Below, in pieces: positions 6,739 to 16,206 of a DNA stretch of 37,349 nucleotides. The translations under genes and the position numbers were made by a program. Source of the stretch: Deltaproteobacteria bacterium (GTDB taxonomy: Bacteria; Desulfobacterota; Binatia; DP-6); assembly GCA_005888095.1 (NCBI GenBank), contig VBKF01000122.1:1-37349 (forward strand), read 5' to 3'. Within the stretch, counting starts at the first letter, position 1; each line of letters starts with the position of its first letter. The notes below the pieces were generated by a model that was not told the origin of the DNA, did no database searches, and worked only from the letters and a program-made list of their open reading frames with translations.

Positions 6739-8478
6739 ATGACCCAGGGCGCACGTGATGCGGGGGCTCGAGCACGACCACAGTCGTGGCCGGAGGCCTG
6801 GCTCCGGGCCGTGCTCGATCTCGCGTCGGTCACACCCGAGCGGCGCGCCGTCGTGCTCAGCGACATCGAGATCGGCTCGCAGGCGACGGCGACGTACTAC
6901 GTCTTGCTCGGCATCTCCGAGCTGATCGCCGGCTTCGCCCTGATCATCGGCAGCGATGCCACCCTGATCGGGGCAAACGTCGTGGCACCGTTGATGACCC
7001 CGATCATCGGCGTCTCCCTCGGCCTGATGCGCGGCGACCCCGGGCTGCTGCGCACCGCCATCATCGCGGAGTTCGGTGGCGCGCTCGTCGGTGTCGCGCT
7101 CACCTATCTGCTCGGTCTCGTGCCGTTCTGGGGCGATCCCACGCCGTCCCTGCTGGCACAGACCAACCCGACGTTGATCGACCTGCTGGTGGCCGCGCTC
7201 GCCGGCTTCGCCGGCGTGCTCGCGATGATCGACGAGCGCATCAGCCCTGCACTTCCCGGCGTCGCGATCGCGACCGCGCTCAATCCGCCGGTCGCGGCGA
7301 TCGGTCTCTGCCTCGCGTTCGGAGCCTACCAGGGCGCCTGGGGCGCATTCCTCCTCTTCTTCGCCAACGTGCTCGCCATCCTCGCCGTCGCCGCCGTCCT
7401 GTTCCTCATCGCCGGGTTCGTCACCCGGGCGGAGATCGGATCGGTCCGCGGCCTGGCGCGGCGCTTCGCCCCGGCGGCGATCGGGCTGCTCCTCGTCGGT
7501 GCGCTCCTCACCAAGTACCTCGTCGGGATGGTCGGAAACATCCATACCCGACGGGCCATCACCGCGGTACTCGACCAGGAGCTGTCTCACGAGCCCAGCA
7601 CCGCGCTCCACGGCGTCGAGTTCAGCCGCGGCAAGGGCGGCCTCGATGTGCTCGCGGAGGTGCGTACGCCGCATGTGCCCGCGCCCGGGCGCGTGAACGA
7701 GATCCAGGACGCGCTCGGGAACAGCCTCGGCGAACCCGTTCGCCTCTTCATGCGCTGCACGCTCACCAAGGACGTGACGGCGACGGGATCGACGACCCTC
7801 CGACCCTACCTGAGCCTCAACGGCAAGGTCGCGACGGCGCCGGTGTCGGCGGACATGCGGCTGCTGCAACAGGCGGAGCAGGTCGCCCGTGAAGTCGTGG
7901 CGACCCGGCCGAACATCGTCCTGAAGGACGTCGAGCTCGTGAATCTGCCGACTGGCCCCGTGCTCGTCGTGTCGATCGAAAGCCCGCGCGCCCCGAGCCC
8001 GGATCGCATCGCGCGGTTCGAAGCCCTGTTGCGGGAGCGCCTGGGGGAGGAGCGCGTGCGCGTCGTCATCCGGGTGGCCGAATCGGTCGACATCACGTCG
8101 AAGGGACGGATCCTCTTCGGCGAAGCCCACTTTCGCGCGATGTCCGAGGACGAGGCGCACCGACGGTCGACCGTCGAAGAGACCGCGCGGACGAACCTCG
8201 AGGGCCTGCCGAACACGTTCGTGACGGCGATCGATGCGGTGCCGGGGAAGGTGGGTTGGACGGTCCGCGCAGAGGTCGTCGGCCCGCACGTCCCGGCACC
8301 CCGGGACGTGCACGACGTGGAGGAACGCACCGCGAAGGCCATCGCGGAGCCGGTGGATCTGGCCGTGAGAGCCCGTACGGACGTCTTGGTGACGGGAAGA
8401 GAGTACCGGGTGGTGGGAGAGGCGCAGGTACGCGACGACGGCGACGCACCCTCCGCGCCGGAAGCCCGGTCACCCTGA
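6739..8478 (+). CDS. DUF389 (TIGR00341-type) membrane protein with C-terminal repeats
   Basis: This 579-aa protein is an inner-membrane protein of unknown function. Residues about 50-265 hold the DUF389 core, with several membrane spans and the hallmark segments ELIAGFALIIGSDATLIGAN, VVAPLMTPIIGVSLGLMRGD and GVAIATALNPPVAAIGLCLA. The C-terminal 310 residues are soluble and contain three copies of a module of about 80 residues at about 100-residue spacing (272-350, 374-455, 474-553). Each copy has a strand pair and then a loop of the form p(h/r)(v/a)P(a/s)P, a helix, (E)(P/R)V.L.(V/M)R and a final 'd(v/i)..(t)..G'. This tail is much longer than that of simple DUF389 proteins. The repeat fold looks like a small alpha/beta domain. 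The neighbouring gene is a VIT-like membrane protein. Confidence 0.8.
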   Translation: MTQGARDAGARARPQSWPEAWLRAVLDLASVTPERRAVVLSDIEIGSQATATYYVLLGISELIAGFALIIGSDATLIGANVVAPLMTPIIGVSLGLMRGDPGLLRTAIIAEFGGALVGVALTYLLGLVPFWGDPTPSLLAQTNPTLIDLLVAALAGFAGVLAMIDERISPALPGVAIATALNPPVAAIGLCLAFGAYQGAWGAFLLFFANVLAILAVAAVLFLIAGFVTRAEIGSVRGLARRFAPAAIGLLLVGALLTKYLVGMVGNIHTRRAITAVLDQELSHEPSTALHGVEFSRGKGGLDVLAEVRTPHVPAPGRVNEIQDALGNSLGEPVRLFMRCTLTKDVTATGSTTLRPYLSLNGKVATAPVSADMRLLQQAEQVAREVVATRPNIVLKDVELVNLPTGPVLVVSIESPRAPSPDRIARFEALLRERLGEERVRVVIRVAESVDITSKGRILFGEAHFRAMSEDEAHRRSTVEETARTNLEGLPNTFVTAIDAVPGKVGWTVRAEVVGPHVPAPRDVHDVEERTAKAIAEPVDLAVRARTDVLVTGREYRVVGEAQVRDDGDAPSAPEARSP

Positions 8479-8497
8479 GCGGCCCGCCGACACCCGG

Positions 8498-9175
8498 GTG
8501 ACTGGTCAGTCGAAAAGAGAACGGTTCGTCGAGCGATACCTCGATCCCGCCAGTCGGCTCGGCGAGGTCCTGTTCGGCCTCATCATGGTCCTCGGGGCCA
8601 CCCTCACCGCCGGGCTGGACGTGCCGGAGGGCAAAGCGGGCGTCCGACGACTTCTGTACGCGGCGTTCGGCTGCAACATCGCCTGGGGGATCATCGATGG
8701 CGTCATGTACGTCATGAACTGCATGACCGTGCGCGCGGAAAAGGCGCGCCTCATCGACGCGATTCAGCGTGCCCCCGACGCACGCGCCGCGCTCGACGTC
8801 ATCCGCGGTGAGATAGAGCCGCGATTCGAGACGCTGACCGAGCCGGAAAATCGCGACGCACTATCCCGCTCGATACTCCGATACCTCGCCCGCGGGGAGG
8901 CGCCGAAAGTACGAGTCACCAGAGACGACCTCTACGGGGCGCTCGCCTCCTTCTGGCTCGTCTTCCTCTCGTGCCTGCCGGTGACCGTGCCGTTCCTCGT
9001 CATTTCGGAGCCGATCCGGGCGCTTCGGGTGTCGAACGCACTTCTGATCGTGATGCTCTTCACGGTCGGGCGGAAGTGGGCGCAGTATGCGCACACGAAT
9101 CGCCTGCTCGGCGGTCTCATCATGGTGGCCATCGGGCTCGCGCTGGTCGGGATCGCCGTGTGTCTGGGTGGCTGA
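8498..9175 (+). CDS. VIT1/CCC1-like integral membrane protein
   Basis: This 225-aa protein has about five membrane segments: VLFGLIMVLGATLTAGLD, LLYAAFGCNIAWGIIDGVMY, LASFWLVFLSCLPVTVPFLV, LRVSNALLIVMLFTVG and LLGGLIMVAIGLALVGIAV. A charged cytosolic stretch of about 90 residues follows the second one. This layout, and the Gly- and Asn-containing first two helices, match short bacterial relatives of vacuolar iron/manganese transporters. The canonical metal-binding glutamates of the plant VIT1 cytoplasmic domain are not obvious, so transport of iron or manganese is only a family-based suggestion. The start is GTG 8498, 19 bp after the DUF389 gene, so the pair is probably one operon. A hairpin follows the stop. 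Confidence 0.6.
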   Translation: MTGQSKRERFVERYLDPASRLGEVLFGLIMVLGATLTAGLDVPEGKAGVRRLLYAAFGCNIAWGIIDGVMYVMNCMTVRAEKARLIDAIQRAPDARAALDVIRGEIEPRFETLTEPENRDALSRSILRYLARGEAPKVRVTRDDLYGALASFWLVFLSCLPVTVPFLVISEPIRALRVSNALLIVMLFTVGRKWAQYAHTNRLLGGLIMVAIGLALVGIAVCLGG

Positions 9176-9191
9176 CCTTCCTCTTCACCGC

Positions 9192-9224
9192 GCCGTCGCG
9201 GCCGTGGGACTTCAACGCGACGGC
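9192..9224. terminator. Inverted repeat between convergent genes, possible bidirectional terminator
   Basis: GCCGTCGCG at 9192-9200 is perfectly complementary to CGCGACGGC at 9216-9224, giving a 9-bp GC-rich stem with a 15-base loop. It sits in the 116-bp gap between the convergent stops of the VIT-like gene and arcC. The position favours transcription termination in both directions. No T-run follows on either strand, so intrinsic termination is unproven. Confidence 0.4.
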
Positions 9225-9291
9225 GTGGGGGCGCGTGGGCGGGTTCTTCGTGGCGTCGGGCGGCGTGGCTGACCGAGTCTTGCAGCCTGCT

Positions 9292-10230
9292 TCAGCCGCC
9301 GTAGACAACGCCGGACTCCTTCGCGCTTACCGTCGTGCCAGCCTCGCCCGCGATGATCTTGCCCAGGTCCCCTAGTGCGCCAATGGCCGCCCGTTTTCCG
9401 GTTGCAGCGGCGAACCGGCACGCGGCCTCCACCTTCGGGCCCATCGACCCAGCCGCGAACGACATAGCCGATAGGGCGGACGGAGATGCGCGCCGGATGG
9501 CCTTCTTCGTCGGTTTCCCCCAGTCGACGTAGACCGCGTCGGCATCGGTCAGCATGATGAAAAGGTCGGCGTCGAGGTCACGCGCCAGCAGTTCCGAGGC
9601 CAGGTCCTTGTCGATGACACACTCGGCGCCAGCCAGCGTGCGGTGTTTGCCCGGCTCGTACATCGTCGGGATGCCGCCGCCGCCAGCGGCGATCACGATG
9701 GTGTTGTGTTCGAGCAGCCACTTGATCGGGCGCAACTCGAAGATGCGCTTGGGCTCCGGTGACGGCACCACGCGACGCCATTTGTCGCCATCCGGCTTGA
9801 AGACCCATTTCTTGTCCGCGGCGATTCGATCGGCTTCCTCCTTGAAGTACACTGGCCCGATGAACTTCGTCGGGTCGTGGAACGCGGGATCGCCAGGATC
9901 GACCTCGATCATCGTCAGCATCGTGGCGAAGGGACGTTCGAAGGGCAGCAGGTTCCCGAGCTCCTGCTCGATCATGTAGCCGATCATGCCTTCGGTCTCC
10001 GCTCCCAACACGTCGAGCGGATACGTGTCCACGTTGGTGTACGCCGCGCCTTGCAAGGCGAGGAGTCCGACCTGAGGGCCGTTGCCGTGGCCGACGACGA
10101 GCTGGTGTTCGGCCGCAACGGGTGCGAGCGCCCGCGCGGCGATCCGTACATTTCGCCGTTGGTTCTCGGCGGTCATCGGCTCGCCGCGCCGGAGGAGCGC
10201 ATTGCCGCCCAGGGCTGTGACGACCAACAT
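9292..10230 (-). CDS. arcC: Carbamate kinase
   Basis: This enzyme makes ATP from carbamoyl phosphate and ADP, the last step of the arginine deiminase pathway, in the cytosol. The protein is 312 aa, the usual family length. Diagnostic segments are TALGGNALL at the N-terminus, the substrate loop [20 protein letters not shown], the conserved [17 protein letters not shown] helix and [15 protein letters not shown]. The C-terminal [13 protein letters not shown] block is intact. A TTG four codons' width upstream (10236) can be read as a start, but the ATG at 10230, with GGAG eight bases before it, gives the standard N-terminus MLVVTALGG. It starts 2 bases after the ornithine carbamoyltransferase stop, so translational coupling is likely. 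It is the last gene of the long minus-strand arginine operon. Confidence 0.95.
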   Translation of the reverse strand: MLVVTALGGNALLRRGEPMTAENQRRNVRIAARALAPVAAEHQLVVGHGNGPQVGLLALQGAAYTNVDTYPLDVLGAETEGMIGYMIEQELGNLLPFERPFATMLTMIEVDPGDPAFHDPTKFIGPVYFKEEADRIAADKKWVFKPDGDKWRRVVPSPEPKRIFELRPIKWLLEHNTIVIAAGGGGIPTMYEPGKHRTLAGAECVIDKDLASELLARDLDADLFIMLTDADAVYVDWGKPTKKAIRRASPSALSAMSFAAGSMGPKVEAACRFAAATGKRAAIGALGDLGKIIAGEAGTTVSAKESGVVYGG

Positions 10231-10232
10231 CG

Positions 10233-11237
10233 TCAATCTCCAAGTGTGGCGACGAGAATCGCCTTGATTGTGTGCATGCGGTTTTCCGCCTGTTCAAACG
10301 CGATGTTGAGCTCGGATTCGAACACTTCGTCGGTCACCTCAAGGCCATTGCGCAGGCCATGGCTCTCCGCGATCTGTTTACCGACAGTAGTTTCGGTGTC
10401 GTGGAACGCCGGCAGGCAATGCATGAACTTCACCTGTGCATTGCCGCTGGTATTCATCAGCTCCATGCTCACCTGGTACTTCAGCAGAAGGTCGATCCGT
10501 TCCTTCCAGACCTCCTTCGGCTCGCCCATCGACACCCAGACGTCGGTGTGCACGAAATCGACGCCCTCGACCGCCTGCTTCGGGTCGTCCGTGATGGTGA
10601 GTTTGGCCCCAGACTGCTTCTGGAGCCGCTGCGCGATAGCGATGTACTCGTCGGCCGGCCAGAGCTTTTTGGGTCCGCAGATGCGCACGTCCATGCCCGT
10701 CAGGCACCCCACGATCATCAGCGAGTGCCCCATGTTGTTCCGGGTATCCCCAAGGAACGCATATTTGATCTCGTGGATCGGCCGGTCGCTGTGCTCGCGC
10801 ATCGTCATCACGTCGGCCAGCATCTGGGTCGGGTGGTACTCGGCGGTGAGGCCGTTGAAGACCGGCACGCCGGCGTACTTCGCCAGCTGTTCGACGCCCT
10901 CCTGGCTGGCGCCGCGATACTCGATCGCGTCGTACATCCGGCCGAGGACGCGCGCCGTGTCCTTGAACGACTCCTTGTGGCCGATCTGCGAACCGGCTGG
11001 ATCCAGATACGTGACGTGGGCACCCTGGTCGTAGCAAGCCACTTCGAAAGCGCATCGCGTGCGCGTCGAAGTCTTTTCGAAGATCAGGCAAATTTCCTTG
11101 CCGTCGAGGTGCTTCTGCTCGGTGCGCGCGTATTTGGCGCGTTTGAGGTCTCGAGCCAGATCGAGCAGATAGCGAAACTCGCGCGGGGTGTAATCCTGCA
11201 CCGTCAGTAGCGAGCGGTTGCGTAGATTGAAGCTCAT
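10233..11237 (-). CDS. arcB: Ornithine carbamoyltransferase, catabolic
   Basis: In this context the enzyme works in the catabolic direction: citrulline plus phosphate gives ornithine plus carbamoyl phosphate. The protein is 334 aa, with the carbamoyl-phosphate loop STRTR at residues 57-61, the HPTQMLAD motif and the ornithine-side motif [10 protein letters not shown]. The ATG at 11237 is preceded by AGGAGG with ideal spacing; the frame continues upstream into the arginine deiminase gene but lacks homology there. The sequence closely resembles proteobacterial ArcB/ArgF proteins. The position between arginine deiminase and carbamate kinase supports the catabolic ArcB role. An anabolic ArgF role cannot be excluded from sequence. 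Confidence 0.93.
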   Translation of the reverse strand: MSFNLRNRSLLTVQDYTPREFRYLLDLARDLKRAKYARTEQKHLDGKEICLIFEKTSTRTRCAFEVACYDQGAHVTYLDPAGSQIGHKESFKDTARVLGRMYDAIEYRGASQEGVEQLAKYAGVPVFNGLTAEYHPTQMLADVMTMREHSDRPIHEIKYAFLGDTRNNMGHSLMIVGCLTGMDVRICGPKKLWPADEYIAIAQRLQKQSGAKLTITDDPKQAVEGVDFVHTDVWVSMGEPKEVWKERIDLLLKYQVSMELMNTSGNAQVKFMHCLPAFHDTETTVGKQIAESHGLRNGLEVTDEVFESELNIAFEQAENRMHTIKAILVATLGD

Positions 11238-11266
11238 GATCGCCTCCTGGACTGATATGTTCGGCG

Positions 11267-12493
11267 TCAATACGCCGGATCGCGCGCGATCGGACAGGTC
11301 ATGCAGTGTCCGCCTCCGCGGCCACGGCCGAGCTCTGAACCGCGCACCGTAATCACCTCGATGCCGGCCTTGCGCAGTAGTGTGTTCGTGTGCGTGTTGC
11401 GGTCGTAGCCGACCACGACGCCGGGCGCGAGCGCGACGACATTGTTGCCGTCGTCCCACTGTTCGCGCTGTGCCTCCCACGCATTACCGCCTGTTTCGAC
11501 CACGCGTAGCGTCTTCAGGCCCAGCGCCTGCTTGACCACCTCGAAGAGATGCCCCTTGTCCTCGTGGACCTCGATTCCCCCTTTTCCGTCGGGCCGTGCG
11601 CTGTAGCAGCGGATCTGATCGGCCACTTCGCGAAACGAGGTGCACAAGTCGCGGTCGCAAAAGGTGAATACGGTGTCCAGGTGCATGGCCGCACGGCTCT
11701 TTGGCATCAAGCAGCCGATCACACGCGTCGCCGCCTGGTGTTTGAAGAGTTCGGCCGCGACCTGAAACACTGCCTGTCGGGTGCTGCGCTCGCCCATGCC
11801 AATCAGCACGACGCCCTTGCCCACGGGCATGACGTCACCGCCTTCGAGGCTTGCGCCTCCGAAGGAGGCGTCGCTGTCGCCCCACCAGATCGTGAAGTCC
11901 GCACCCTTGAAGCGCGGATGGAACTTGTAGACCGCCCGCTGGAGCAGCGTTTCCGGTTTGCGCGCGGGCCAGTACATCGGGTTGCACGTGACGCCGTTGT
12001 AGATCCAGCAGGAGGGGTCGCGCTGGAACAGCGCGTTGGGCACCGGTGGGATGACGAAGTCCGTACCACCCAGCGCATCGGTCAGCATCGTCATCTGCTC
12101 GGACTGCGGGAGGTCGAGAAGTGCGATGCCGCCCATGAGGTGCTCTGCGAGCTTGGCTGCCGGCAGCTCGTCGAGCCATGCGCGGAGAATCGGCGCCAGG
12201 CCGGGCCCGACGTCATTGGCCGTAATGCGCCGGTCGAGGACCCAGGCACGCGCTTGCTTCTCGGCGAACGCCTCGGCCAGCAGGTCGTGCAGCTCCAGCA
12301 CCTCGACACCGCGCTCCCGCATTTTCAGCACGAAGTCGTAGTGGTCCTTCTGGGCTTCCTGCACCCAGAGGACGTCGTCGAACAGCAGATCCGCGCGGTT
12401 GCCAGGCGTCAGCCGCTGATGCGCAAGCCCGGGCCGGCAGACGAGCACGGTCCTGAGCGTTCCGATTTCGCTGTGAACTCCACATTTCTGCAT
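11267..12493 (-). CDS. arcA: Arginine deiminase
   Basis: The enzyme hydrolyses arginine to citrulline and ammonia. The protein is 408 aa, standard for the family. Visible hallmarks are [13 protein letters not shown] near the N-terminus, the substrate block [10 protein letters not shown] (a variant of the usual FTRDP), MHLDTVFTF with the catalytic His and Asp, the GGN and [12 protein letters not shown] segments, and [11 protein letters not shown] with the nucleophile Cys397. All catalytic positions appear present. The ATG at 12493 follows GGAGG by six bases. It lies 29 bp upstream of arcB and 39 bp downstream of the ornithine decarboxylase. No arcD-type arginine/ornithine antiporter is adjacent; the two antiporters earlier in the operon may fill that role. 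Confidence 0.95.
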   Translation of the reverse strand: MQKCGVHSEIGTLRTVLVCRPGLAHQRLTPGNRADLLFDDVLWVQEAQKDHYDFVLKMRERGVEVLELHDLLAEAFAEKQARAWVLDRRITANDVGPGLAPILRAWLDELPAAKLAEHLMGGIALLDLPQSEQMTMLTDALGGTDFVIPPVPNALFQRDPSCWIYNGVTCNPMYWPARKPETLLQRAVYKFHPRFKGADFTIWWGDSDASFGGASLEGGDVMPVGKGVVLIGMGERSTRQAVFQVAAELFKHQAATRVIGCLMPKSRAAMHLDTVFTFCDRDLCTSFREVADQIRCYSARPDGKGGIEVHEDKGHLFEVVKQALGLKTLRVVETGGNAWEAQREQWDDGNNVVALAPGVVVGYDRNTHTNTLLRKAGIEVITVRGSELGRGRGGGHCMTCPIARDPAY

Positions 12494-12532
12494 GGTTGCC
12501 TCCGCTCGTCGACGCTCTTCGCGGCCTGCTGC

Positions 12533-14800
12533 CTACGACGCGTGCCCCTCCAGCTCCCTCACCACATAGGTATAGAAACGGACGCCGTCCCCTTCCGGCT
12601 CCTGATACACGCCCTGCACTTCGTACGAGAAGCCTGGGAAGCGGTTGCAGCCCTCCTCGAACGCGAGGAAGTAGTCAATCATCGGCTGCGCTTTCTCGTC
12701 GTAGCGCTCGCCGGGGACCACGATCCCGATGCCCGGCGGGTAGATGAGCGCCAGCGTACCGGCGATCCGACCCCGGACATTCGCCATGGGCACATAGTCC
12801 ACTTCCCCCGCGACCGTCGCCTGCACCGCGTCGCGCGCGCTCATTGCCTGCTCGGGGAAGGACTCGTAGCGGAAGCTCTTGCGTTGCAGATCCTTCACGT
12901 TCTTCTCGAGGAAGAAGCGGTGCATCTCGTCGCAGAGCTGTCTCAGGCCGTAACCCTCGTAGCGTTTGGCGTAGCGCGCAGCGACGCCAGGCACGACGCG
13001 CGCGAGCGGAGCATCCGCCTCGTACAGCGTCTTGAATCGCTCGAGCTCCGCCAGCAGGAACGCGACCTTTCCTTCCCCCACCGCTGGCGTCATGAGGAAA
13101 AGGATGCTGTTGAGATCGTTCTTCTCCGGAATGATGTGGTTTTCCCGCAGGTAGTTGGCGAGGACGGTCGCCGGCACTCCGGTGCGCTGGTAGTCGCCGC
13201 TCGCGTGGTCGATCCCCGGCGTGGTGAGCATGAGTTTGGTCGGGTCGACCATGGCCAGGTCCGGCCCGACATTGCGGTAGCCGTGCCAGGCCGCGTTCGG
13301 GTCGAGCTTCCAGTACCGCTGGTCGCGCGCCAGCTCATCGGTCGGCACGTCCTCCCAGCGGACGCTCCGGCCTTCGAACTCGACCATGTCCGGCACGAAT
13401 GGATCCAGGAAGCCGCCAAAGCGCTTGCGCACCGCCTTCCGAGCTTCGATGCCGAGCTTGATCATGTCGTCCCACAGCGCGTGGCCCGCCTTGTCGCGAT
13501 GCATCTGGGCGTTGACGTCGAGGCTGGAGAACAGTGGGTAGAACGGCGAGGTGGATACTTGCAGCATCACCATCTCGTTGAACCGCTTGTGGTTGACCCG
13601 GTAGGGCCGCCCGCGAATGTGCGCGTCACGCACGTGGATCTGCGAGGCCTGCGAGAAGCCGGCCAGCTGCTTGTGGGTCGACTGGGTGGCGATGATGCCC
13701 GGGTCTCGCTCCGTGAGCCCGAGGCCCATCGAGAAGTGGTCCTTCAACAGCGGGTGGAAGGCCCCGAAGCCGGCCCAGGCCTCGTCGAAGTGGATGTACT
13801 CGCAGAGGTGGCCGATCTTCTCGACGATCTTGCGGGCGTTGTAGATGGTGCCGTCGTAGGTGCATTGCTCGATGATGGCCACGCGGATCGGACGCTCACG
13901 CTCGGCCGCACCGCTGCCCTTGAGGAGCGGGTGTGCCGCGATCTTCGCGCGGATGGCTTTCTCGTCGAGCGCCGCCCAGTCGATCGGCCCGACCATGCCG
14001 AAGCCGTTGCGATCGGTCTCGAGATAGATCGGGATCGCCCCCGCGATCATCAACGCGCCCTGGTGGTTCGATTTATGGTTGTTGCGGTCGAAGAGAACGA
14101 TGTCGCCGTCGCGGAGAAGGCCCGTGTTGACCGCCTTGTTCGAGCTCGAAGTGCCGTTGAGCATGAAATACGTTCGATCGGCGCCGAAGATCCTGGCCGC
14201 CTCCTGCTGTGCCGACAACGCTGGACCCTCGCGGATCAGGAGATCTCCGAGCGATACCATCGCGTTGCAGATGTCGTCCCGGAAGATGTTCTCGCCCATG
14301 TGCTCGAAGAAGAGCCTCCCCACCGGGTGGCGTTTGAACATCTGGCCGCCCTGGTGACCGGGACAGGCCCAGGAGCGGTTTCCGTCGTAGTCGTACTCCA
14401 GCAGCTTGCCGAAGAACGGGGTGAGCAGCCCCTGCACGTACTCCTCCACAGAAGTCAGGAATGTCTTCTTATAGAAGTCTCGGGACTCGAGGCCGGCCAC
14501 CAGTACCCCTCTCACGTCCTGAAGGTAGGGCGCGTGAAACACGTCCGCGCTGCGTTCGCTGACGAGAAATACGGGCATCTCGAACCCTCGTTCATGGCGC
14601 GCAGCAAGGACGAGGCTGGCGTCGCTCCGGCCTACCACGATGGCACATAGGTCCGCTCCGTTGTGAATGGCCTCGCTCGCCTGGTCCGCGCCGACGGTGA
14701 CGGCGCGGAATCCAAGCTCCTTTTCGATGATCTCGGCGACGGGAGCGTACTCCTCACCCACGACAAGGACCTGAAAGTAGCGTTGAATCGGAATCTGCAT
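12533..14800 (-). CDS. speF: Ornithine decarboxylase, inducible fold-type I
   Basis: This is a PLP enzyme that removes CO2 from ornithine to give putrescine, consuming a proton. The protein is 755 aa. An N-terminal wing domain (residues 1-115) precedes the PLP domain. That domain contains CPGHQGGQMFKRHPVG, YFMLNGTSSSNKAV, FDRNNHKSNH, FDEAWAGFGAFHP and the Schiff-base lysine K377 in STHKQLAGFSQASQIH. The 'NGTSSSNK', 'NNHKSNH' and 'HKQ.aGFSQ.SQIH' forms match E. coli SpeC/SpeF rather than lysine or arginine decarboxylases. A C-terminal domain of about 150 residues follows. The cluster arrangement (with PotE, downstream of arginine catabolism) favours the degradative SpeF role over biosynthetic SpeC. 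The start ATG 14800 has AGAGGA upstream, and the gene is separated from the antiporter gene by 16 bp. Confidence 0.88.
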   Translation of the reverse strand: MQIPIQRYFQVLVVGEEYAPVAEIIEKELGFRAVTVGADQASEAIHNGADLCAIVVGRSDASLVLAARHERGFEMPVFLVSERSADVFHAPYLQDVRGVLVAGLESRDFYKKTFLTSVEEYVQGLLTPFFGKLLEYDYDGNRSWACPGHQGGQMFKRHPVGRLFFEHMGENIFRDDICNAMVSLGDLLIREGPALSAQQEAARIFGADRTYFMLNGTSSSNKAVNTGLLRDGDIVLFDRNNHKSNHQGALMIAGAIPIYLETDRNGFGMVGPIDWAALDEKAIRAKIAAHPLLKGSGAAERERPIRVAIIEQCTYDGTIYNARKIVEKIGHLCEYIHFDEAWAGFGAFHPLLKDHFSMGLGLTERDPGIIATQSTHKQLAGFSQASQIHVRDAHIRGRPYRVNHKRFNEMVMLQVSTSPFYPLFSSLDVNAQMHRDKAGHALWDDMIKLGIEARKAVRKRFGGFLDPFVPDMVEFEGRSVRWEDVPTDELARDQRYWKLDPNAAWHGYRNVGPDLAMVDPTKLMLTTPGIDHASGDYQRTGVPATVLANYLRENHIIPEKNDLNSILFLMTPAVGEGKVAFLLAELERFKTLYEADAPLARVVPGVAARYAKRYEGYGLRQLCDEMHRFFLEKNVKDLQRKSFRYESFPEQAMSARDAVQATVAGEVDYVPMANVRGRIAGTLALIYPPGIGIVVPGERYDEKAQPMIDYFLAFEEGCNRFPGFSYEVQGVYQEPEGDGVRFYTYVVRELEGHAS

Positions 14801-14816
14801 TGATCGCGTCCTCTTC

Positions 14817-16193
14817 TCAGTTCGGATCTGCCTCGGAGAGCGTCCCGCCCGGAACCGAGGCCGCGCTGCGCAGGAAGACCCAGACCGGACCCGCCAGCAG
14901 GATCAGGATCAGCGACCACATGCCTGCTCCTGCCCCGGCGCCGTAGATCGTGCCCATCGAGAAGACGAACGCGACGATGGCGACGGGCATGAAGGGGCCG
15001 ATGCGCAACGCGCGCGAGACCGGCCGACGGTTGACGTACAGGACCGCCTCGACCACGGAGCAAAAGACGTAGGGGACCATGGCGGCGTCGGTCGATAGGT
15101 TGACGATCAGGTCGTAGAAGGCGACCAGGGCAGATGTCCCGGAGGTCGAGAGGAGAACGAGAAGCGTCGACAGACCCACCGAGATCAGAAGGCCGCGGGC
15201 GGGGACGCCCCGCGCCGAGAGGTGACCGAAGACCGGCGGCATGGCGCCTTCGCGTGCCGCCGCCATGGGGACCTGAGAGAGCATCAGCGTCCAGCCGTTG
15301 AGGGCGCCCAGGGACGAGACGATCGCCGCCAGCGCGATCACCGTGGCGGCCCAGCCGCCCCACATGACGCGCGCGGCGTCGGCGAACGGGGCGGAGGAGC
15401 GCATCAACGTCTCCCGCGGGATCACTCCCATCACGACGGAGGTGCCGAGGATGTAGATCAGCGCCGAGATGAAGGTGCCGAGCACCGTGGCGCGGGGAAT
15501 GGTGCGGCGCGGATCGATGACGTCGCCGGCCGGCACCGTCGCCGATTCGATCCCGAGGAAGGCGAACATCGTGAGAGGTGCCGTGGCGGCCAGCGCGCTG
15601 AAGAAGGGCTGGCCGCTCGGGTTGAGCGTCTCGAAGCTGTGCCAGTCCACCCAGAAGAGTCCGAGGACGGCGATCGATATGAACGGCACCAGCTTCGTGA
15701 AGGTCGTCGCCACCTGGAAGAGTCCGGCCTCCTTGACGCCGCGGAGATTCACGAGCGCAACCCCCCACATGGCGCCGAGCGCGATGCCGATGGCGAGGAT
15801 CCGGTGGTCCACCAGCCCGGGAACGAGCGCTGCGAGGTACCCCACGAGCGCCGCCGCCATGGCGGGTAGCGAGGCCCAGATGGAGATCCAGTAGCCCCAC
15901 GCGACGAGGAAGCCGGCGAAGCGACCAAAACCCATCCGCGTGTACGCATAGGGGCCGCCGGTGGCCGGTGCGATGCGCGCCAGGCGCGCGAAGACCATAC
16001 CGAGGCAGATCGCGCCAATCGCCATCACCGCCCACCCGATCAGCGCCGTCGTGCCGAAGCGCGCCAGCGCCGAGGGGGCGATGAAGAATCCCGAGCCGAC
16101 CATGTTGCCGATCACGAGAGCCGTACAGGTGGTGAGCCCGAGGCTCCGTTGCCCGGTCTCGTCGCCCGGCGCTGTCGGGGTCACGCCGTTCAT
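14817..16193 (-). CDS. AdiC-like APC-family amino acid antiporter
   Basis: This 458-aa inner-membrane protein of the APC superfamily has about twelve spans. It resembles the arginine/agmatine antiporter AdiC: GNMVGSGFFIAP in span 1, ATGGPYAYTRMGFG in span 3, FAFLGIESATVPAGDV in span 6, SSLGALNGWTLMLSQ in span 8, and GAGMWSLILILL near the end. By alignment by eye, the AdiC pH-sensor Glu208 and Trp293 are kept. The AdiC Trp202 position is Phe, so substrate preference may differ. The ATG at 16193 follows TAAGG; the frame runs on to 16367 but that part has no family similarity. Genes on both sides suggest exchange of arginine, agmatine, ornithine or putrescine. The exact substrate is unproven. 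Confidence 0.8.
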   Translation of the reverse strand: MNGVTPTAPGDETGQRSLGLTTCTALVIGNMVGSGFFIAPSALARFGTTALIGWAVMAIGAICLGMVFARLARIAPATGGPYAYTRMGFGRFAGFLVAWGYWISIWASLPAMAAALVGYLAALVPGLVDHRILAIGIALGAMWGVALVNLRGVKEAGLFQVATTFTKLVPFISIAVLGLFWVDWHSFETLNPSGQPFFSALAATAPLTMFAFLGIESATVPAGDVIDPRRTIPRATVLGTFISALIYILGTSVVMGVIPRETLMRSSAPFADAARVMWGGWAATVIALAAIVSSLGALNGWTLMLSQVPMAAAREGAMPPVFGHLSARGVPARGLLISVGLSTLLVLLSTSGTSALVAFYDLIVNLSTDAAMVPYVFCSVVEAVLYVNRRPVSRALRIGPFMPVAIVAFVFSMGTIYGAGAGAGMWSLILILLAGPVWVFLRSAASVPGGTLSEADPN

Positions 16194-16206
16194 GGCCTTA
16201 CGCGGG

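Noticed and set aside
6715-8313. Long minus-strand open frame opposite the DUF389 gene
   Set aside because: Its product is Arg-, Asp- and His-rich and the plus-strand gene has clear membrane-domain motifs.
11549-14650. Very long plus-strand open frame opposite arcA and the ornithine decarboxylase
   Set aside because: It is the high-GC antisense shadow of intact genes; its product is Arg-, His- and Val-rich with no family similarity.
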